DNA of 64,000 nucleotides from Rheinheimera sp. (lineage in GTDB: Bacteria; Pseudomonadota; Gammaproteobacteria; Enterobacterales; Alteromonadaceae): contig NZ_JAVBXS010000066.1 of the NCBI RefSeq assembly GCF_030824435.1, positions 1 through 64,000 of the forward strand. Reading direction: 5' to 3'. The notes beneath the pieces are model-generated. The model did not search any database, was not told the origin of the DNA, and saw only the letters and a program-made list of their open reading frames with translations. This document shows positions 25,875 through 35,329 of the stretch, piece after piece; within the stretch, counting starts at the first letter, position 1, and every line of letters begins with the position of its first letter. A program made the translations under genes and the position numbers.

Positions 25875-26267
25875 GCAATAACTCAGCGCCCGTTTTAATA
25901 AAGGTTGGAGATAAATTTTAGCGCGGCATCATACAATATTTTTTGCAGCTTTTATGCACAGAAGCCAAGCCTTGAGGTTTTTGTTTGAATTTGAGGTGCA
26001 TATCCGTCCGGCCACATTCTTCTAAGGCTTAAAATGTCCGAAGAAAAAAAACAAAAAACCGCTAACAGGCGGTGCTTTCCGTGGCTTTGCCTGTTACCGG
26101 TTTATTTTGCGCTTTATTGGCAGCAACTTAGCTCTGAAGTTTGTTGCTGCCGGTTTAGTCACTGTTCGACTGTTCAGCGAAAGCTGGTTTGATAAACCAG
26201 GTTGAGCAGCCTTTTACAACAAGGCGGCTCAGACCGGGTTTTAGCACCGGCTTCAACCAACCACAGC
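25875..26267. other. intergenic region, 393 bases
   Basis: Contains the minus-strand terminator of the TonB receptor at 26044-26073 and the promoter region of the oxygenase. Nothing else noticed. Confidence 0.4.
26044..26073 (-). terminator. terminator of the TonB-dependent receptor gene
   Basis: On the minus strand ACCGCC and GCGGT form a stem around a five-base loop, followed by two long T runs (six then eight). It lies about 195 bases after the receptor stop. Confidence 0.85.
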
Positions 26268-29243
26268 TTAGAACGCATAACGCACAACCAAAGAAGCGGT
26301 GCGGTTGGTTTGCAGCTCGGTGGCAGTATTCCAATCCGGGTTGGCGGCAAAGCTGCCATCTGTATTGGTAACCTGCGCCACTTCGTTCACGGTAATTGGT
26401 GTGTCGAAGTTAAACAGGTTGTAGACAGTGCCTTTTACTGTTAAATCGCCGCCTTTGATGGTGGTGGCATAAGTTACAGAAAGGTCGAGCTCATACAACC
26501 AGTCAAGGCGACCTGCGCTGCCCCTTGGTGCCGGCGTGCCGTCCCAGTCATAAAATGATGCCTGATCATACCATTGGCTGGCACACCAATCGGCCCATAA
26601 ACCACTTTCACAGGTGTCTACCCCTGTTGGGTGAATACTGAACTTGTTACGTGGTTGGCCTGAAGTAGCGCGCGCCACTAAACCCATGCTCCAGTCGTCG
26701 CTGAGCTGATACACACCACTGAATTTCAGCGAATGACGACGGTCGTTTGGCAGGTTACCGGCAGCATGGTCCATTAAGTCGGCATAGTCGTAAGAGGTGG
26801 TCCAGCCCGGATCGGCCTGACCATTGTCGGTACGCACCAAACCTTCGGTCATGCCCCAGCTGTGTGACCAGACATAAGAAGCAAATACCGTCAGCTCATC
26901 AGTCGGGCGGCCTTCGAGGGTAAATTCCCATGCCAGATAACGACGTTTTGGTATTGGCAGCTGCAGATCGTCAGCGCTCAGTTGCACCCGCTCTTTAGTA
27001 CCGTCTTTATCAAAGTCATAAAAGAAGGTCACATCTTTGCCAGGGTTAATCAGAGTATAAAAATAACTTTCGTTGGCTTTGTTCTGCACGTTATTTTGTT
27101 TTAACCACTGCGCGACAACAGGGCCTAAATCCGAATCTTCAATGGATTGTTTTAAGTCACGATACACAAAACGGACGCCACCTTTAAGGCGGTCGTGCAG
27201 TTGTTGCTCGTAGCCTAAAGTCCATTCATCAGAATACATTGGGCCAAGGTTGTCGGAGGCAATACGCTCAACATCCACTTCACCACTTTGTACCAGGTTG
27301 GTGGCAACCAGAGCACCCAGTTCAGGTGAACCGTCGGCTTTGAGTTTGAGCGAACCGTCGGCGTTTAATGCACCCGGCTGAAAATAATAATGCACGTCTT
27401 TTTGGCCGCTGGCCTGCTTGATGTTCATATTGGCTGCTATCGGCTGGAAATAACGGCCAGCTGTGGCAAAAATTTTCTGCTCACCATCGCCCACCGGGTC
27501 CCAAATCAGCTGTAACCTTGGTGCCAGCTGATTTTCCAGCTTGGCGTAAGTTTGGCCAGTGGTGGCGGTATTTTCAAAGTTGCTGTAACGCAGGCCGGCA
27601 TTTAACGTCAGGCCATCGGTAATTTGCCAGCTGTCCTGCAGGTATAAAGCTTTAGAATTTACTTCAGTTTCACCGCCGGTGTCGCGTTGGCGTTGCCGGA
27701 TATAAGTGCCACCAGGTAAACCAATACGCGGTATGGCCGAATAGGTGCGGTAATCCCACCAACCACGGGCATTGCCAACACCGTTTTGGAACTCAAGGTA
27801 ATCCACACTCAGTTCTTCACTGTCGATACCCATTTGTAAAGTGTGGTTATCCAGCTGATAAGTCACGTCAACCCGCAGTTGGTCACGTTGATATTCTTCG
27901 CTGATCAGGTTGCTGGTACTCCAGTCACCGTATCTTTCGCCATTCAGATTCACGTGATCCCAAATGCCTGGCAGCGCATTGGTTGGCACTGTAGCACGGC
28001 TGTCTTCTACCCGGCCTATGGTGGCGGCAACAGATAACTCGTCGGTCAGGAAACCCTGATAACGGGCTGAATACATATTGCCACCCGAAGTGCGGGCCGT
28101 TGTGCCTGTTTTATTGCCAATGCCGGTGTCTGTTTTCCAGCCAAACTCGTTGTAAGTTTCGTCAGCGCTGTTATCAAGGGCTGTGACTGTAATGCTGTGG
28201 TCGTCCGTCAGATACCAGTCCAGGTTTACAAACCAGCGGTTTTCATCTTTGGTGTAGTCGGTAAATAAAGTGCCGGCCGAGTTGGCATATTCGTTATTAG
28301 ATTCACGTGGGTTAAACAGCGCATAGAAAAACATTTTGTCTTCTAACAAAGGACCACTGACCCAAACGTTGGCTTCCTGGAATTGGTCTGATTTGTCGAA
28401 GTTGTTGATAGACATAGCGCCATTGGGCTTGTACACAGTGTTATGCGCGCTGTACATGCTTGACGGGTCATAACGCAGCTCGGCGCCATAAGCAAAATCA
28501 TTGGTACCGGAGCGGGACACTGCGTTCACTACACCACCGATAAAACGGTCGTATTCAGCGGAAATACCACCGGTTTTTACCTGGGTTTGGGCTATGGCTT
28601 CCCACGGCAGGTTAATAGAACCAATACCGGTGCGAAGGGCGCTGATATTCATGCCGTTCAAAAAATAACCGTTTTCTGCTGACGAAGCACCACCAAAGCT
28701 GGAAGCGTCAAACTGGGCGCTACGAGCAACACCAGGGGTTAATAACGCAATATTTTCAAAACCTGTGTTGACCGGCATTAAATCTAAAGTGTCGGCGTCA
28801 ATAGTCAGGCCAGCGGTAGAGTCGTTGGTATCAATCTGGCGCATCACAGCGCCTGACACCGCAATACGTTCAACATCAGCACCAGCTTGTCGCAGCACCG
28901 GGGCATAGGTCAGGCTCTGGCCCAGGCTGATATTAATTTGCTCCATGGCAACAGGTTGCTGACCGTTTTCACTGACAAGCACCTGATAACGGCCTATGGG
29001 CAAACCACGCAGCACATATTCACCTTTGGCATTGGTTTGTACCGAGCGGGTAAAACCCTGCTCCAGATGTTTAACAGTGACTGTTGCCTGTGCCAGTTGC
29101 TGGCCTGATGCGGTGCTCACCACACCTCTTAATAAACCGCTGGTGTTGTCCTGGGCTTGAGCCGGCACTGAATGCAAGGCAAAAGCTAAGGCGCTTGCCA
29201 ATAATGACAAGCGTAAGTTGTTGATATTGCGACTGTGTTTCAC
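26268..29243 (-). CDS. TonB-dependent receptor with carboxypeptidase-regulatory N-terminus
   Basis: 991 residues. GTG 29243 has AAGGA six bases upstream. After the signal peptide (ending VPAQAQ) comes a carboxypeptidase-regulatory-like domain (LLRGVVSTASGQQLAQATVTVKH, then GEYVLRGLPIGRYQVLV), next a plug domain with NGYFLNGMNISALRTGIG and SAEYDRFIGGVVNAVSRSG, then a 22-strand barrel ending LVVRYAF with the C-terminal Phe needed for outer-membrane insertion. This is the Oar-like class; its ligand is not known and may be peptide or polysaccharide. No TonB box was identified with confidence. Confidence 0.93.
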   Translation of the reverse strand: MKHSRNINNLRLSLLASALAFALHSVPAQAQDNTSGLLRGVVSTASGQQLAQATVTVKHLEQGFTRSVQTNAKGEYVLRGLPIGRYQVLVSENGQQPVAMEQINISLGQSLTYAPVLRQAGADVERIAVSGAVMRQIDTNDSTAGLTIDADTLDLMPVNTGFENIALLTPGVARSAQFDASSFGGASSAENGYFLNGMNISALRTGIGSINLPWEAIAQTQVKTGGISAEYDRFIGGVVNAVSRSGTNDFAYGAELRYDPSSMYSAHNTVYKPNGAMSINNFDKSDQFQEANVWVSGPLLEDKMFFYALFNPRESNNEYANSAGTLFTDYTKDENRWFVNLDWYLTDDHSITVTALDNSADETYNEFGWKTDTGIGNKTGTTARTSGGNMYSARYQGFLTDELSVAATIGRVEDSRATVPTNALPGIWDHVNLNGERYGDWSTSNLISEEYQRDQLRVDVTYQLDNHTLQMGIDSEELSVDYLEFQNGVGNARGWWDYRTYSAIPRIGLPGGTYIRQRQRDTGGETEVNSKALYLQDSWQITDGLTLNAGLRYSNFENTATTGQTYAKLENQLAPRLQLIWDPVGDGEQKIFATAGRYFQPIAANMNIKQASGQKDVHYYFQPGALNADGSLKLKADGSPELGALVATNLVQSGEVDVERIASDNLGPMYSDEWTLGYEQQLHDRLKGGVRFVYRDLKQSIEDSDLGPVVAQWLKQNNVQNKANESYFYTLINPGKDVTFFYDFDKDGTKERVQLSADDLQLPIPKRRYLAWEFTLEGRPTDELTVFASYVWSHSWGMTEGLVRTDNGQADPGWTTSYDYADLMDHAAGNLPNDRRHSLKFSGVYQLSDDWSMGLVARATSGQPRNKFSIHPTGVDTCESGLWADWCASQWYDQASFYDWDGTPAPRGSAGRLDWLYELDLSVTYATTIKGGDLTVKGTVYNLFNFDTPITVNEVAQVTNTDGSFAANPDWNTATELQTNRTASLVVRYAF

Positions 29244-29665
29244 TTTTCGTCCTTATTATATTGTATTAAATATATTGTATACCATTTAAGGTGGTCACCA
29301 TCCTAGATTAAAAAAACGCCAGTTGTAAAGGGTTGATGGCTGGGGGTAGCCGCTTTTGTCAGGTAGATGTGGCAATTTTGTGCTGAAAAACGGCTGGGCT
29401 GCCGGGCAGACTGCGGTTGATTATTTTGAATAATATTTATTAAATCATGTGGTTAACTGCTGATTAAGCTGTGTTTCCGCCATTTGCGGCAAAATAATGC
29501 ATAAACGGCTTTTGTTGCTCCGACCAGTACAGTGATTTACTGGCTGGCAAAAAGTGGGCGTAAAAGTAACAAGGCCGCAGTAACAGCGGCGTAGTTATGG
29601 TGACATCAGCCTGTTGAGTATGATCTGGTTATATCTGCTGTTCTGACAGCCGCTTGTTGTGGCCG
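29244..29665. other. promoter region of the TonB receptor and spacer
   Basis: About 420 bases. Near the receptor start the minus strand has two direct repeats of ATACAATAT (within 29258-29285), which could be promoter elements or a regulator site. The rest shows no gene. Confidence 0.4.
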
Positions 29666-30475
29666 TTATTTGGGGCAGGCGGGGTATTGTTGCAAAGTGG
29701 CTGAAGCTTGTTGTCTTAGTTGCTGCTGCACCTGGGCCGGTACGTCAATATCGGCCAAATCAGGCAGTTGATCGGCCGGTGAATTGGTGATCACTTCATA
29801 TAACACCAGGGCACTTAACAAAACACCTTGCAGATTGGCATGATTACCATCCGCATCATGCAGCCTGAGATCGGTGTTGCGCGTTAGCAGTTGTTGCCAG
29901 GCATGAGGAATAGGTGCCAGACAAGCCGGATTCTGTTGCTGTACCTGACGCAGTATATTGTAGATGTGGTTGCCTTCGTAAAAGTCACCAATTTGTGCAT
30001 GTTCAGGATAAAGCACAGGCGTGGTTTGTTGTGCTTTGGCCAGTTCAACCCAGGCGCTGGTGAGCTGAGTAGGGTAATTGCTGCCACCGGACACCGAATA
30101 TTTTTGTCCTTGTAATATCAGATGGGACCAGGTGCCTTGACTGAGTAAATCACGACTCTGACTCTGGTAATAACGCTCGTCAAGAAAGCTGCCGCCCGGA
30201 GCCTGTACCACAGTCACCTGACTGGCTTTTTTACCGGTTTTTATCAGCTTTTGCAGTAGTTGAGGGAAATCGTGACTGCGTAGATGGCTGTTGCCAAAAA
30301 GCAGAATCTGATAATGACTTTGTTGACTGTTATCGGGCAGGGGTAACACGTTTGGCTGCTGTGGTGGCGGGTTTGTGGCACTGGTTTGAGCTGCTTTATC
30401 ACCACCCCCACCACAACCAGACAGTAACATTGCAGTCAGTATTAAAGTGATGCTTAAGGGCGCGCTTTTGTTCAT
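29666..30475 (-). CDS. SGNH/GDSL-hydrolase-like lipoprotein
   Basis: 269 residues. ATG 30475 is preceded by AAGGA at six bases. The lipobox LLSGCGGGG anchors it. The first strand ends in LLFGNSHLRSHDFP, which resembles block I of SGNH hydrolases (GDS/GNS followed by catalytic Ser), and a DADGNHANLQGVLLSALVLY segment near the C-terminus resembles block V with its DxxH. If so it is a periplasmic or surface esterase. A DUF4886-like relation is possible; the assignment is by motif only. Confidence 0.7.
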   Translation of the reverse strand: MNKSAPLSITLILTAMLLSGCGGGGDKAAQTSATNPPPQQPNVLPLPDNSQQSHYQILLFGNSHLRSHDFPQLLQKLIKTGKKASQVTVVQAPGGSFLDERYYQSQSRDLLSQGTWSHLILQGQKYSVSGGSNYPTQLTSAWVELAKAQQTTPVLYPEHAQIGDFYEGNHIYNILRQVQQQNPACLAPIPHAWQQLLTRNTDLRLHDADGNHANLQGVLLSALVLYEVITNSPADQLPDLADIDVPAQVQQQLRQQASATLQQYPACPK

Positions 30476-30746
30476 ACACAATCCTTTGCTGTAAAAAGAT
30501 AAGCATTTTGTAAAAGTGCTGTATAAGCACCTGGTATCTGCGCCACAATAACCTGATTTGACAGGCTTTTAAATACTGTTGTTGCTGTGGTGTTTGGCGG
30601 CTTGTATGCAGAAAACAACAGCCGGTGTTGGTCTGTCTTCTGGCGAAGCGCAAAAAGGTCATGTCATTTAGTATATTTAGTTGACATGGTTGTGAAATTG
30701 GCGATGCTTAAGAGATTGCGTCTGAAACAGAACCAGGATCGTTGCG

Positions 30747-32330
30747 TTGACAGAGCCAGCAGTATCGCGACCGAAAACAATACCTATGATGACAGGGCAG
30801 CATAAAACTGCCAAAACGCGTTGGGTATGGCTTTGGTTTGGTTTTTGGTATTTGTTTTTTGCTTTTATAACCATGTATCTGTTCCAGACCGTCAGTGTCT
30901 GGCCTTCCGCTGGTGTTGCTGTTGCTGCTTTATTATTGTTCGGTTACCGTATGGCCTGGCTGGTGTTTATCGCCTCTGTGCTGGTGGTGCTGGCTTATTT
31001 TTCCTGGCTTAATGAATCCCTCTGGTCCTGGCAAATCCTTTTTGTGACTGCTGCAACTGCCACCGGCAACACACTTGGCGCTGTGGTGACTTATTTGATC
31101 TGCCGCAAAACCAGTTCTATGGCACAGTCTTTTGCCGATTTACAATGGTTATTAAAACGTTTTTTACCTGCCACAGTGCTTTGTGGTGTGGTGGCTGCTG
31201 TGTTTGGTGTCGGCAGTTATTGGCTGATTGGCTGGCCCTGGACTCCGGGTTACCTCAGCGGTATGGTGAACTGGAGTGTCAGTAATATGGTTGGCGCCCT
31301 GGTAGTGACGCCTTTATTGATGTGCCAGCAGCTGCAGCCGGGTTGGCGGCGCAGTATGCGACAAGCCAGATTAAAACTGCTGGCCTTGTTATGTTTGTCT
31401 GTTGCGGCATTTTTTCTGTTTGGCCCGGGTCAAATCTGGCTTCCGCCAGCTTTTTTACAACCTGCTTTATTGTTGATCCCGCTGCTGTTTGTCACTTTAA
31501 CCGCCAGCCCTTGTGTGGTGTTTTTGTTTCAGGCCATGACATTTTTGCTGGTATGGGTGGGCACCACCGCCGGTTATGGGCCTTTTATTTCAGCCAGTCA
31601 GACTGAAACTGACACCGCGATGCAGTTGTTTTGTGGCTTTTTGGCTGCAGTAATTTTAGTGATCCAGGCATTACTTGCTGAACAACGCCGACTACGGAAA
31701 ATTTGGGCTGCGGAACTATTAAGTAGCAAAAGATTGTTAGAACAAAGGGTGGAAGAACGCACCCGGCAGCTGTCGGAAGCCAACCGTCAACTTGAACTGT
31801 TGAGTGTGACAGACGCCCTGACCGGTCTTGCCAACAGAAGACGTTTTGACAGTTATCTGGCGGCGGAATGGCAAAGAGCCAGCCGGCTGGGTCAGAAAGT
31901 GGGTTTGATGATGCTGGATGTTGACTGGTTTAAAAATTACAACGACCAATACGGTCATTTGCAGGGTGACGAATGTTTACGCCAGATAGGCCAATTGCTG
32001 AAGCTGGGGGCGCGCCGGGCCACTGACTTAGCGGCCCGTTATGGCGGCGAAGAATTTGCGCTGGTGGTGCCACAAGCCGAAGTGCAATATCTGAAACAAC
32101 AAGCCGAACTGATGCGGGTTGCTTTTGCTTCTTTACATATTCCACATCAGGGTTCGCCACTTGGGCATGTCACCGTCAGTATTGGCATTGCGGTGTTAAT
32201 GCCTATGGCACAACAACAGCCGGAGTTATTGATCCAGCTGGCTGACGAAGCTTTATACCGTGCCAAACATCAGGGCCGTAACCAGGTGGTGCTGGCCGAC
32301 GAAGGTCAGGCCAGGGCGCCGGTGCAATAA
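30747..32330 (+). CDS. MASE1-GGDEF diguanylate cyclase
   Basis: 527 residues. TTG 30747 has AGGA eight bases upstream; ATG 30786 is an alternative. Residues about 27-310 form an eight-helix MASE1 sensory membrane domain (TVSVWPSAGVAVAALLLFGYR). A coiled coil (LEQRVEERTRQLSEANRQLE) leads to the GGDEF domain. The active-site GGEEF starts at residue 433, and a product-inhibition RxxD (RATD) sits five residues before it. It makes cyclic di-GMP in response to an unknown signal. The neighbouring gene is unrelated. Confidence 0.94.
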   Translation: MTEPAVSRPKTIPMMTGQHKTAKTRWVWLWFGFWYLFFAFITMYLFQTVSVWPSAGVAVAALLLFGYRMAWLVFIASVLVVLAYFSWLNESLWSWQILFVTAATATGNTLGAVVTYLICRKTSSMAQSFADLQWLLKRFLPATVLCGVVAAVFGVGSYWLIGWPWTPGYLSGMVNWSVSNMVGALVVTPLLMCQQLQPGWRRSMRQARLKLLALLCLSVAAFFLFGPGQIWLPPAFLQPALLLIPLLFVTLTASPCVVFLFQAMTFLLVWVGTTAGYGPFISASQTETDTAMQLFCGFLAAVILVIQALLAEQRRLRKIWAAELLSSKRLLEQRVEERTRQLSEANRQLELLSVTDALTGLANRRRFDSYLAAEWQRASRLGQKVGLMMLDVDWFKNYNDQYGHLQGDECLRQIGQLLKLGARRATDLAARYGGEEFALVVPQAEVQYLKQQAELMRVAFASLHIPHQGSPLGHVTVSIGIAVLMPMAQQQPELLIQLADEALYRAKHQGRNQVVLADEGQARAPVQ

Positions 32331-32428
32331 AACAACAAAAAGCTGCGTCAGATCAGCTTCTGCCCTTGCTGGCTTTTATAAAAATCGGCCATCATCACGA
32401 TATGGCTGAATAAATTCAGAGACTTGGC

Positions 32429-33703
32429 ATGGCAGAATTTGATGTGGTTACAGTGCGTAATTTTTTGTTGGCACTGTCGATAGGCGCTTTGGTGGGTATT
32501 GAACGCGAAAAACATAAAACCATGGAGCATCCCGGCACCTTTGGTGGTTTACGCACTTTTATTCTGATAGCTCAGGTAGGGGCTGTCAGCGCCTGGTTGT
32601 CCATTCATCTGCAAAGCCCCTGGTTATTTATAAGCGCTGTGCTGGCACTGGCGCTGGTGGTGGTGACTGCTTATGTGTTGGAAAACCGGCCGCAAGCTGT
32701 TGCACTTGGTCTCACCACTGAAATCAGCGCTATTACCGTCTGTTTGCTCGGTGGTGCCGTGATGTTTGGTTATGCTGAACTTGCGGTGGCGTTGGCTATT
32801 CTCACTTCTGCCATCCTGACTTTTAAGCAGCCGCTGCATGGCCTGGTTAGTAAACTTGATACCACCGACTTATATGCCGGTACCAAGTTGTTATTGGCCA
32901 CTTTTATTGTGTTGCCGTTATTGCCGGATCAGGCGGTTGATCCCTGGCTGGCGCTGAATCCTTATAAACTCTGGTTGTTGGTTATTTTTATTTCGGCGTT
33001 GTCGTTATTGGGTTATATCGCGGTGCGCATGTTGGGCGCAGCCAGAGGCATTGCGGTTGCGGGTCTGGCCGGTGGACTGGTGTCTTCAACAGCTGTCAGT
33101 ATCAGTATGGCGCGCCAGAGCAAAGCAGAGCCTGATGAGGATGCCGCTGATAAACTGGCCAGTGGTATTTTGCTGGCCTGGCTGGTGATGTTTGTGCGGG
33201 TGATGGTGATGGTGGCGCTGGTGTATTTGCCATTATTAAGCCAAATTTGGTTACCTTTTAGTCTGATGGCGTTATTTACCGCTGCCCTTGCCGGCTTTTT
33301 TTATTGGCGCGGCAGTGCCAAAAGGCAGATGAAACAACCTCAGGATAATTTAACCAATCCTTTTAGTTTATGGGCCGCCAGCAAATTTGCATTGTTGTTT
33401 GCACTGGTGTTGCTGGCGGTGAAACTGACGGAACATTATGCACCGGACGGTGGTTTGTATCTGCTGGCTGCTATTGCCGGCATGACAGATGTGGATGCCA
33501 TTACCTTGTCAATGACTGAGCTTGCAAGACAAAACAATCAGTTAAGTCTGGCTGCTACTGCCTTATTATTAGCGGCGCTGAGTAATACCCTGGTGAAAGG
33601 CGCTTTGGTGATGACACTTGGCAGTGTGCTGTTGCGCCGTAAGTTATTGCTGGCAACCAGTTTGATCCTGCTGGTTGCTGTGCTGATTGTATTGATGCTG
33701 TGA
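32429..33703 (+). CDS. MgtC/SapB-DUF4010 membrane protein
   Basis: 424 residues with about a dozen membrane helices. The N-terminal MgtC-type segment reads LLALSIGALVGIEREK and FGGLRTFILIAQVGAVSAWL; the C-terminal half is DUF4010, with GLAGGLVSSTAVSISMARQ and the repeat-like TDVDAITLSMTELA. Family members are linked to Mg2+ or other ion homeostasis, but function is unproven. It ends at a hairpin terminator. Confidence 0.9.
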   Translation: MAEFDVVTVRNFLLALSIGALVGIEREKHKTMEHPGTFGGLRTFILIAQVGAVSAWLSIHLQSPWLFISAVLALALVVVTAYVLENRPQAVALGLTTEISAITVCLLGGAVMFGYAELAVALAILTSAILTFKQPLHGLVSKLDTTDLYAGTKLLLATFIVLPLLPDQAVDPWLALNPYKLWLLVIFISALSLLGYIAVRMLGAARGIAVAGLAGGLVSSTAVSISMARQSKAEPDEDAADKLASGILLAWLVMFVRVMVMVALVYLPLLSQIWLPFSLMALFTAALAGFFYWRGSAKRQMKQPQDNLTNPFSLWAASKFALLFALVLLAVKLTEHYAPDGGLYLLAAIAGMTDVDAITLSMTELARQNNQLSLAATALLLAALSNTLVKGALVMTLGSVLLRRKLLLATSLILLVAVLIVLML

Positions 33704-33729
33704 CGGCGCTGTTGTGCTGATTATCGGGG

Positions 33730-33758
33730 ACCATCACTGCTGCTGGTGATGGTTTTTT
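33730..33758 (+). terminator. terminator after the MgtC-like gene
   Basis: ACCATCAC at 33730-33737 pairs with GTGATGGT at 33746-33753, followed by TTTTTT. Confidence 0.88.
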
Positions 33759-33763
33759 GGCAG

Positions 33764-34519
33764 CTAAAACAGTAACTTTAATAACAGCGCCGGTAAAAAG
33801 CTAAAAGTGACACTTAACAAAGTGCCCAGCAGCACATATTCGGTCAGTTTGGTTTCATGGGCGCGGGTTAAATCACCAAAACGGAAGACCGACTTAGCGG
33901 CCAGTAAAAAACCAATACCGGCATATTCTTCCAACAGCACAAAAGTCAGAATTAATAAGCGCTCCAGCATACCAATATGATGGCCGGCAGCCGCTAAAGT
34001 TTGCGGTGCCTCCTTTGCCGGTAACGCGCTGTGCCAGCTTTGCAGCAACAGCTGGATGAGCACTGAGCAGGGTTTTAACACCCACAGATAAGCCAGCAGC
34101 ACGGCCAGATGTTCAGTTTTGTTGAGTGCAGGCCAGAAGTTTTCCAGAATAATAAAACCGTCGCAATAATAACCCCAGACCAACAAGATCATAATCAGAT
34201 GCAGTAGCTGATCCAATAAAAACACTTTGCTGTTGTTTTTGGCATAAGATTTAGCCAAATCAATCAGATAGTGACTGCCACCAAGCGCCAGCGTTGCCAG
34301 TAGTGCCGGTCCCCAATGCCAGCCCCAGCCATAACTTTGATTCCAGCAAAGCAGCAGCAATAAATAACAGCTGCTATGCACCAGGCTGTGTGCCAATAAA
34401 GCGACAGATCGCAGATGACGTTTGCGGTCTGCTATCCAGCTTGTGGGTTGCAGATAAAAATCTGCCAGCAAATGGGCGCCCAACAGGGCAGTCAGCAGCA
34501 TCAATTCATCATTGAACAT
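33764..34519 (-). CDS. DUF3307 membrane protein
   Basis: 251 residues, about six membrane helices. The N-terminus LLGAHLLADFYLQPTSWIADRKR and the HSLVH and GGSHYLIDLAK segments are the DUF3307 signature of conserved His and Asp residues inside the membrane. It overlaps the end of the SatD-like gene by 11 bases, so the two are co-translated. The function of DUF3307 is unknown; its repeated pairing with SatD in other bacteria suggests a linked role. Confidence 0.88.
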   Translation of the reverse strand: MFNDELMLLTALLGAHLLADFYLQPTSWIADRKRHLRSVALLAHSLVHSSCYLLLLLCWNQSYGWGWHWGPALLATLALGGSHYLIDLAKSYAKNNSKVFLLDQLLHLIMILLVWGYYCDGFIILENFWPALNKTEHLAVLLAYLWVLKPCSVLIQLLLQSWHSALPAKEAPQTLAAAGHHIGMLERLLILTFVLLEEYAGIGFLLAAKSVFRFGDLTRAHETKLTEYVLLGTLLSVTFSFLPALLLKLLF

Positions 34520-35120
34520 AATGGTGGATCCAGTTTTGGCAATGTTGTAAAAAGTCGTTGAAGAGCCCGTAGTTGGCCTGATTCAGCAGTGCAGTAACAT
34601 TGGCTCTGGAGGTGTTTAGCTCAATGGCCAATGCCTGATGGGACTGATCAGTTGCCAGCAGATACAAAAGCAGTACCTGCGCCTGCCTGGCCGTCAGCTG
34701 CAGCAGGAGTTTGTCAGCAAAACGTAATAATAAATCCAGCGGCTGGCTGGCATCGGCACAATACAAACTCCAGCGTTGCTGCGCCAGCTGATCAAGCCCG
34801 GTGCCCGACAAGGTAAATACCGGCCCTGTGGCTGTTTTAATATCGGCGCGTAAATTATCGGCAGGGCCTATGGCGATACAAAGTCTGGCATCAGAAGCTT
34901 CGGCTATTAAGTTAAGTCGCAGCAATAACGCGGCGCGAACGGCCTGTTCAGGTTCAGTCAGCAGCAGCTGAAAAGCATCACCACGGTAGATGTTGTAATA
35001 GTGGGGTGGACTGAGTAAACGCAGGCTTTGATCAAGCAAATACAACAGCCGCTCATAATCCGTGCTCTGGTAACTGGAAGACTTCACCAGATCTCCGGTG
35101 ATCACTGCAAAAAGTGTCAT
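34509..35120 (-). CDS. SatD-family protein with C-terminal helix-turn-helix
   Basis: 203 residues. ATG 35120 is preceded by GGAGG at five bases. The opening MTLFAVITGDLVKSS is the SatD-family signature. Residues about 40-130 resemble a nucleotide-cyclase-like alpha/beta core, with the conserved YRGDAFQLLL and CIAIGP. The C-terminal end (SHQALAIELNTSRANVTALLNQANYGLF) reads as a helix-turn-helix. SatD was named in a Streptococcus acid-tolerance operon; its mechanism is not known to me. A palindromic operator candidate lies upstream, and the DUF3307 gene overlaps its 3' end. Confidence 0.85.
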   Translation of the reverse strand: MTLFAVITGDLVKSSSYQSTDYERLLYLLDQSLRLLSPPHYYNIYRGDAFQLLLTEPEQAVRAALLLRLNLIAEASDARLCIAIGPADNLRADIKTATGPVFTLSGTGLDQLAQQRWSLYCADASQPLDLLLRFADKLLLQLTARQAQVLLLYLLATDQSHQALAIELNTSRANVTALLNQANYGLFNDFLQHCQNWIHHYVQ

Positions 35121-35160
35121 CTGAACCTCCGTTGTTGGGATTTTAACAATAGCAAAGGGC

Positions 35161-35215
35161 GGTAATGTAATCAATATCGCTTACATCTTGAGATGTAACT
35201 TAATTTGGTTACATT
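35161..35215. promoter_or_regulatory. palindromic operator candidate upstream of satD
   Basis: TTACATCT-TG-AGATGTAA at 35181-35198 is a perfect 8-2-8 palindrome. Related half-sites flank it: GTAATGTAATC at 35162-35172 and GGTTACATTG at about 35207-35216. The three copies of TTACAT/ATGTAA sit in the gap between the satD-like gene and the pseudouridine synthase gene, so a dimeric regulator, perhaps the satD product itself, could control one or both. This is inference from symmetry and position. Confidence 0.6.
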
Positions 35216-35329
35216 GTGCTTTGTCACTATATTTGCTTACCTGCAAGCAGCCACAAGCAACAGAACCGGCGCTATCACGGCCAAAGCAGCGATTGTGTTA
35301 GCATATTGTTTTGTTTCAACCATAAACAT

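Noticed and set aside
35216-35329. N-terminal extension of the pseudouridine synthase
   Set aside because: It would translate across spacer beside the palindromic operator candidate and adds non-family sequence before the ATG at 35330.
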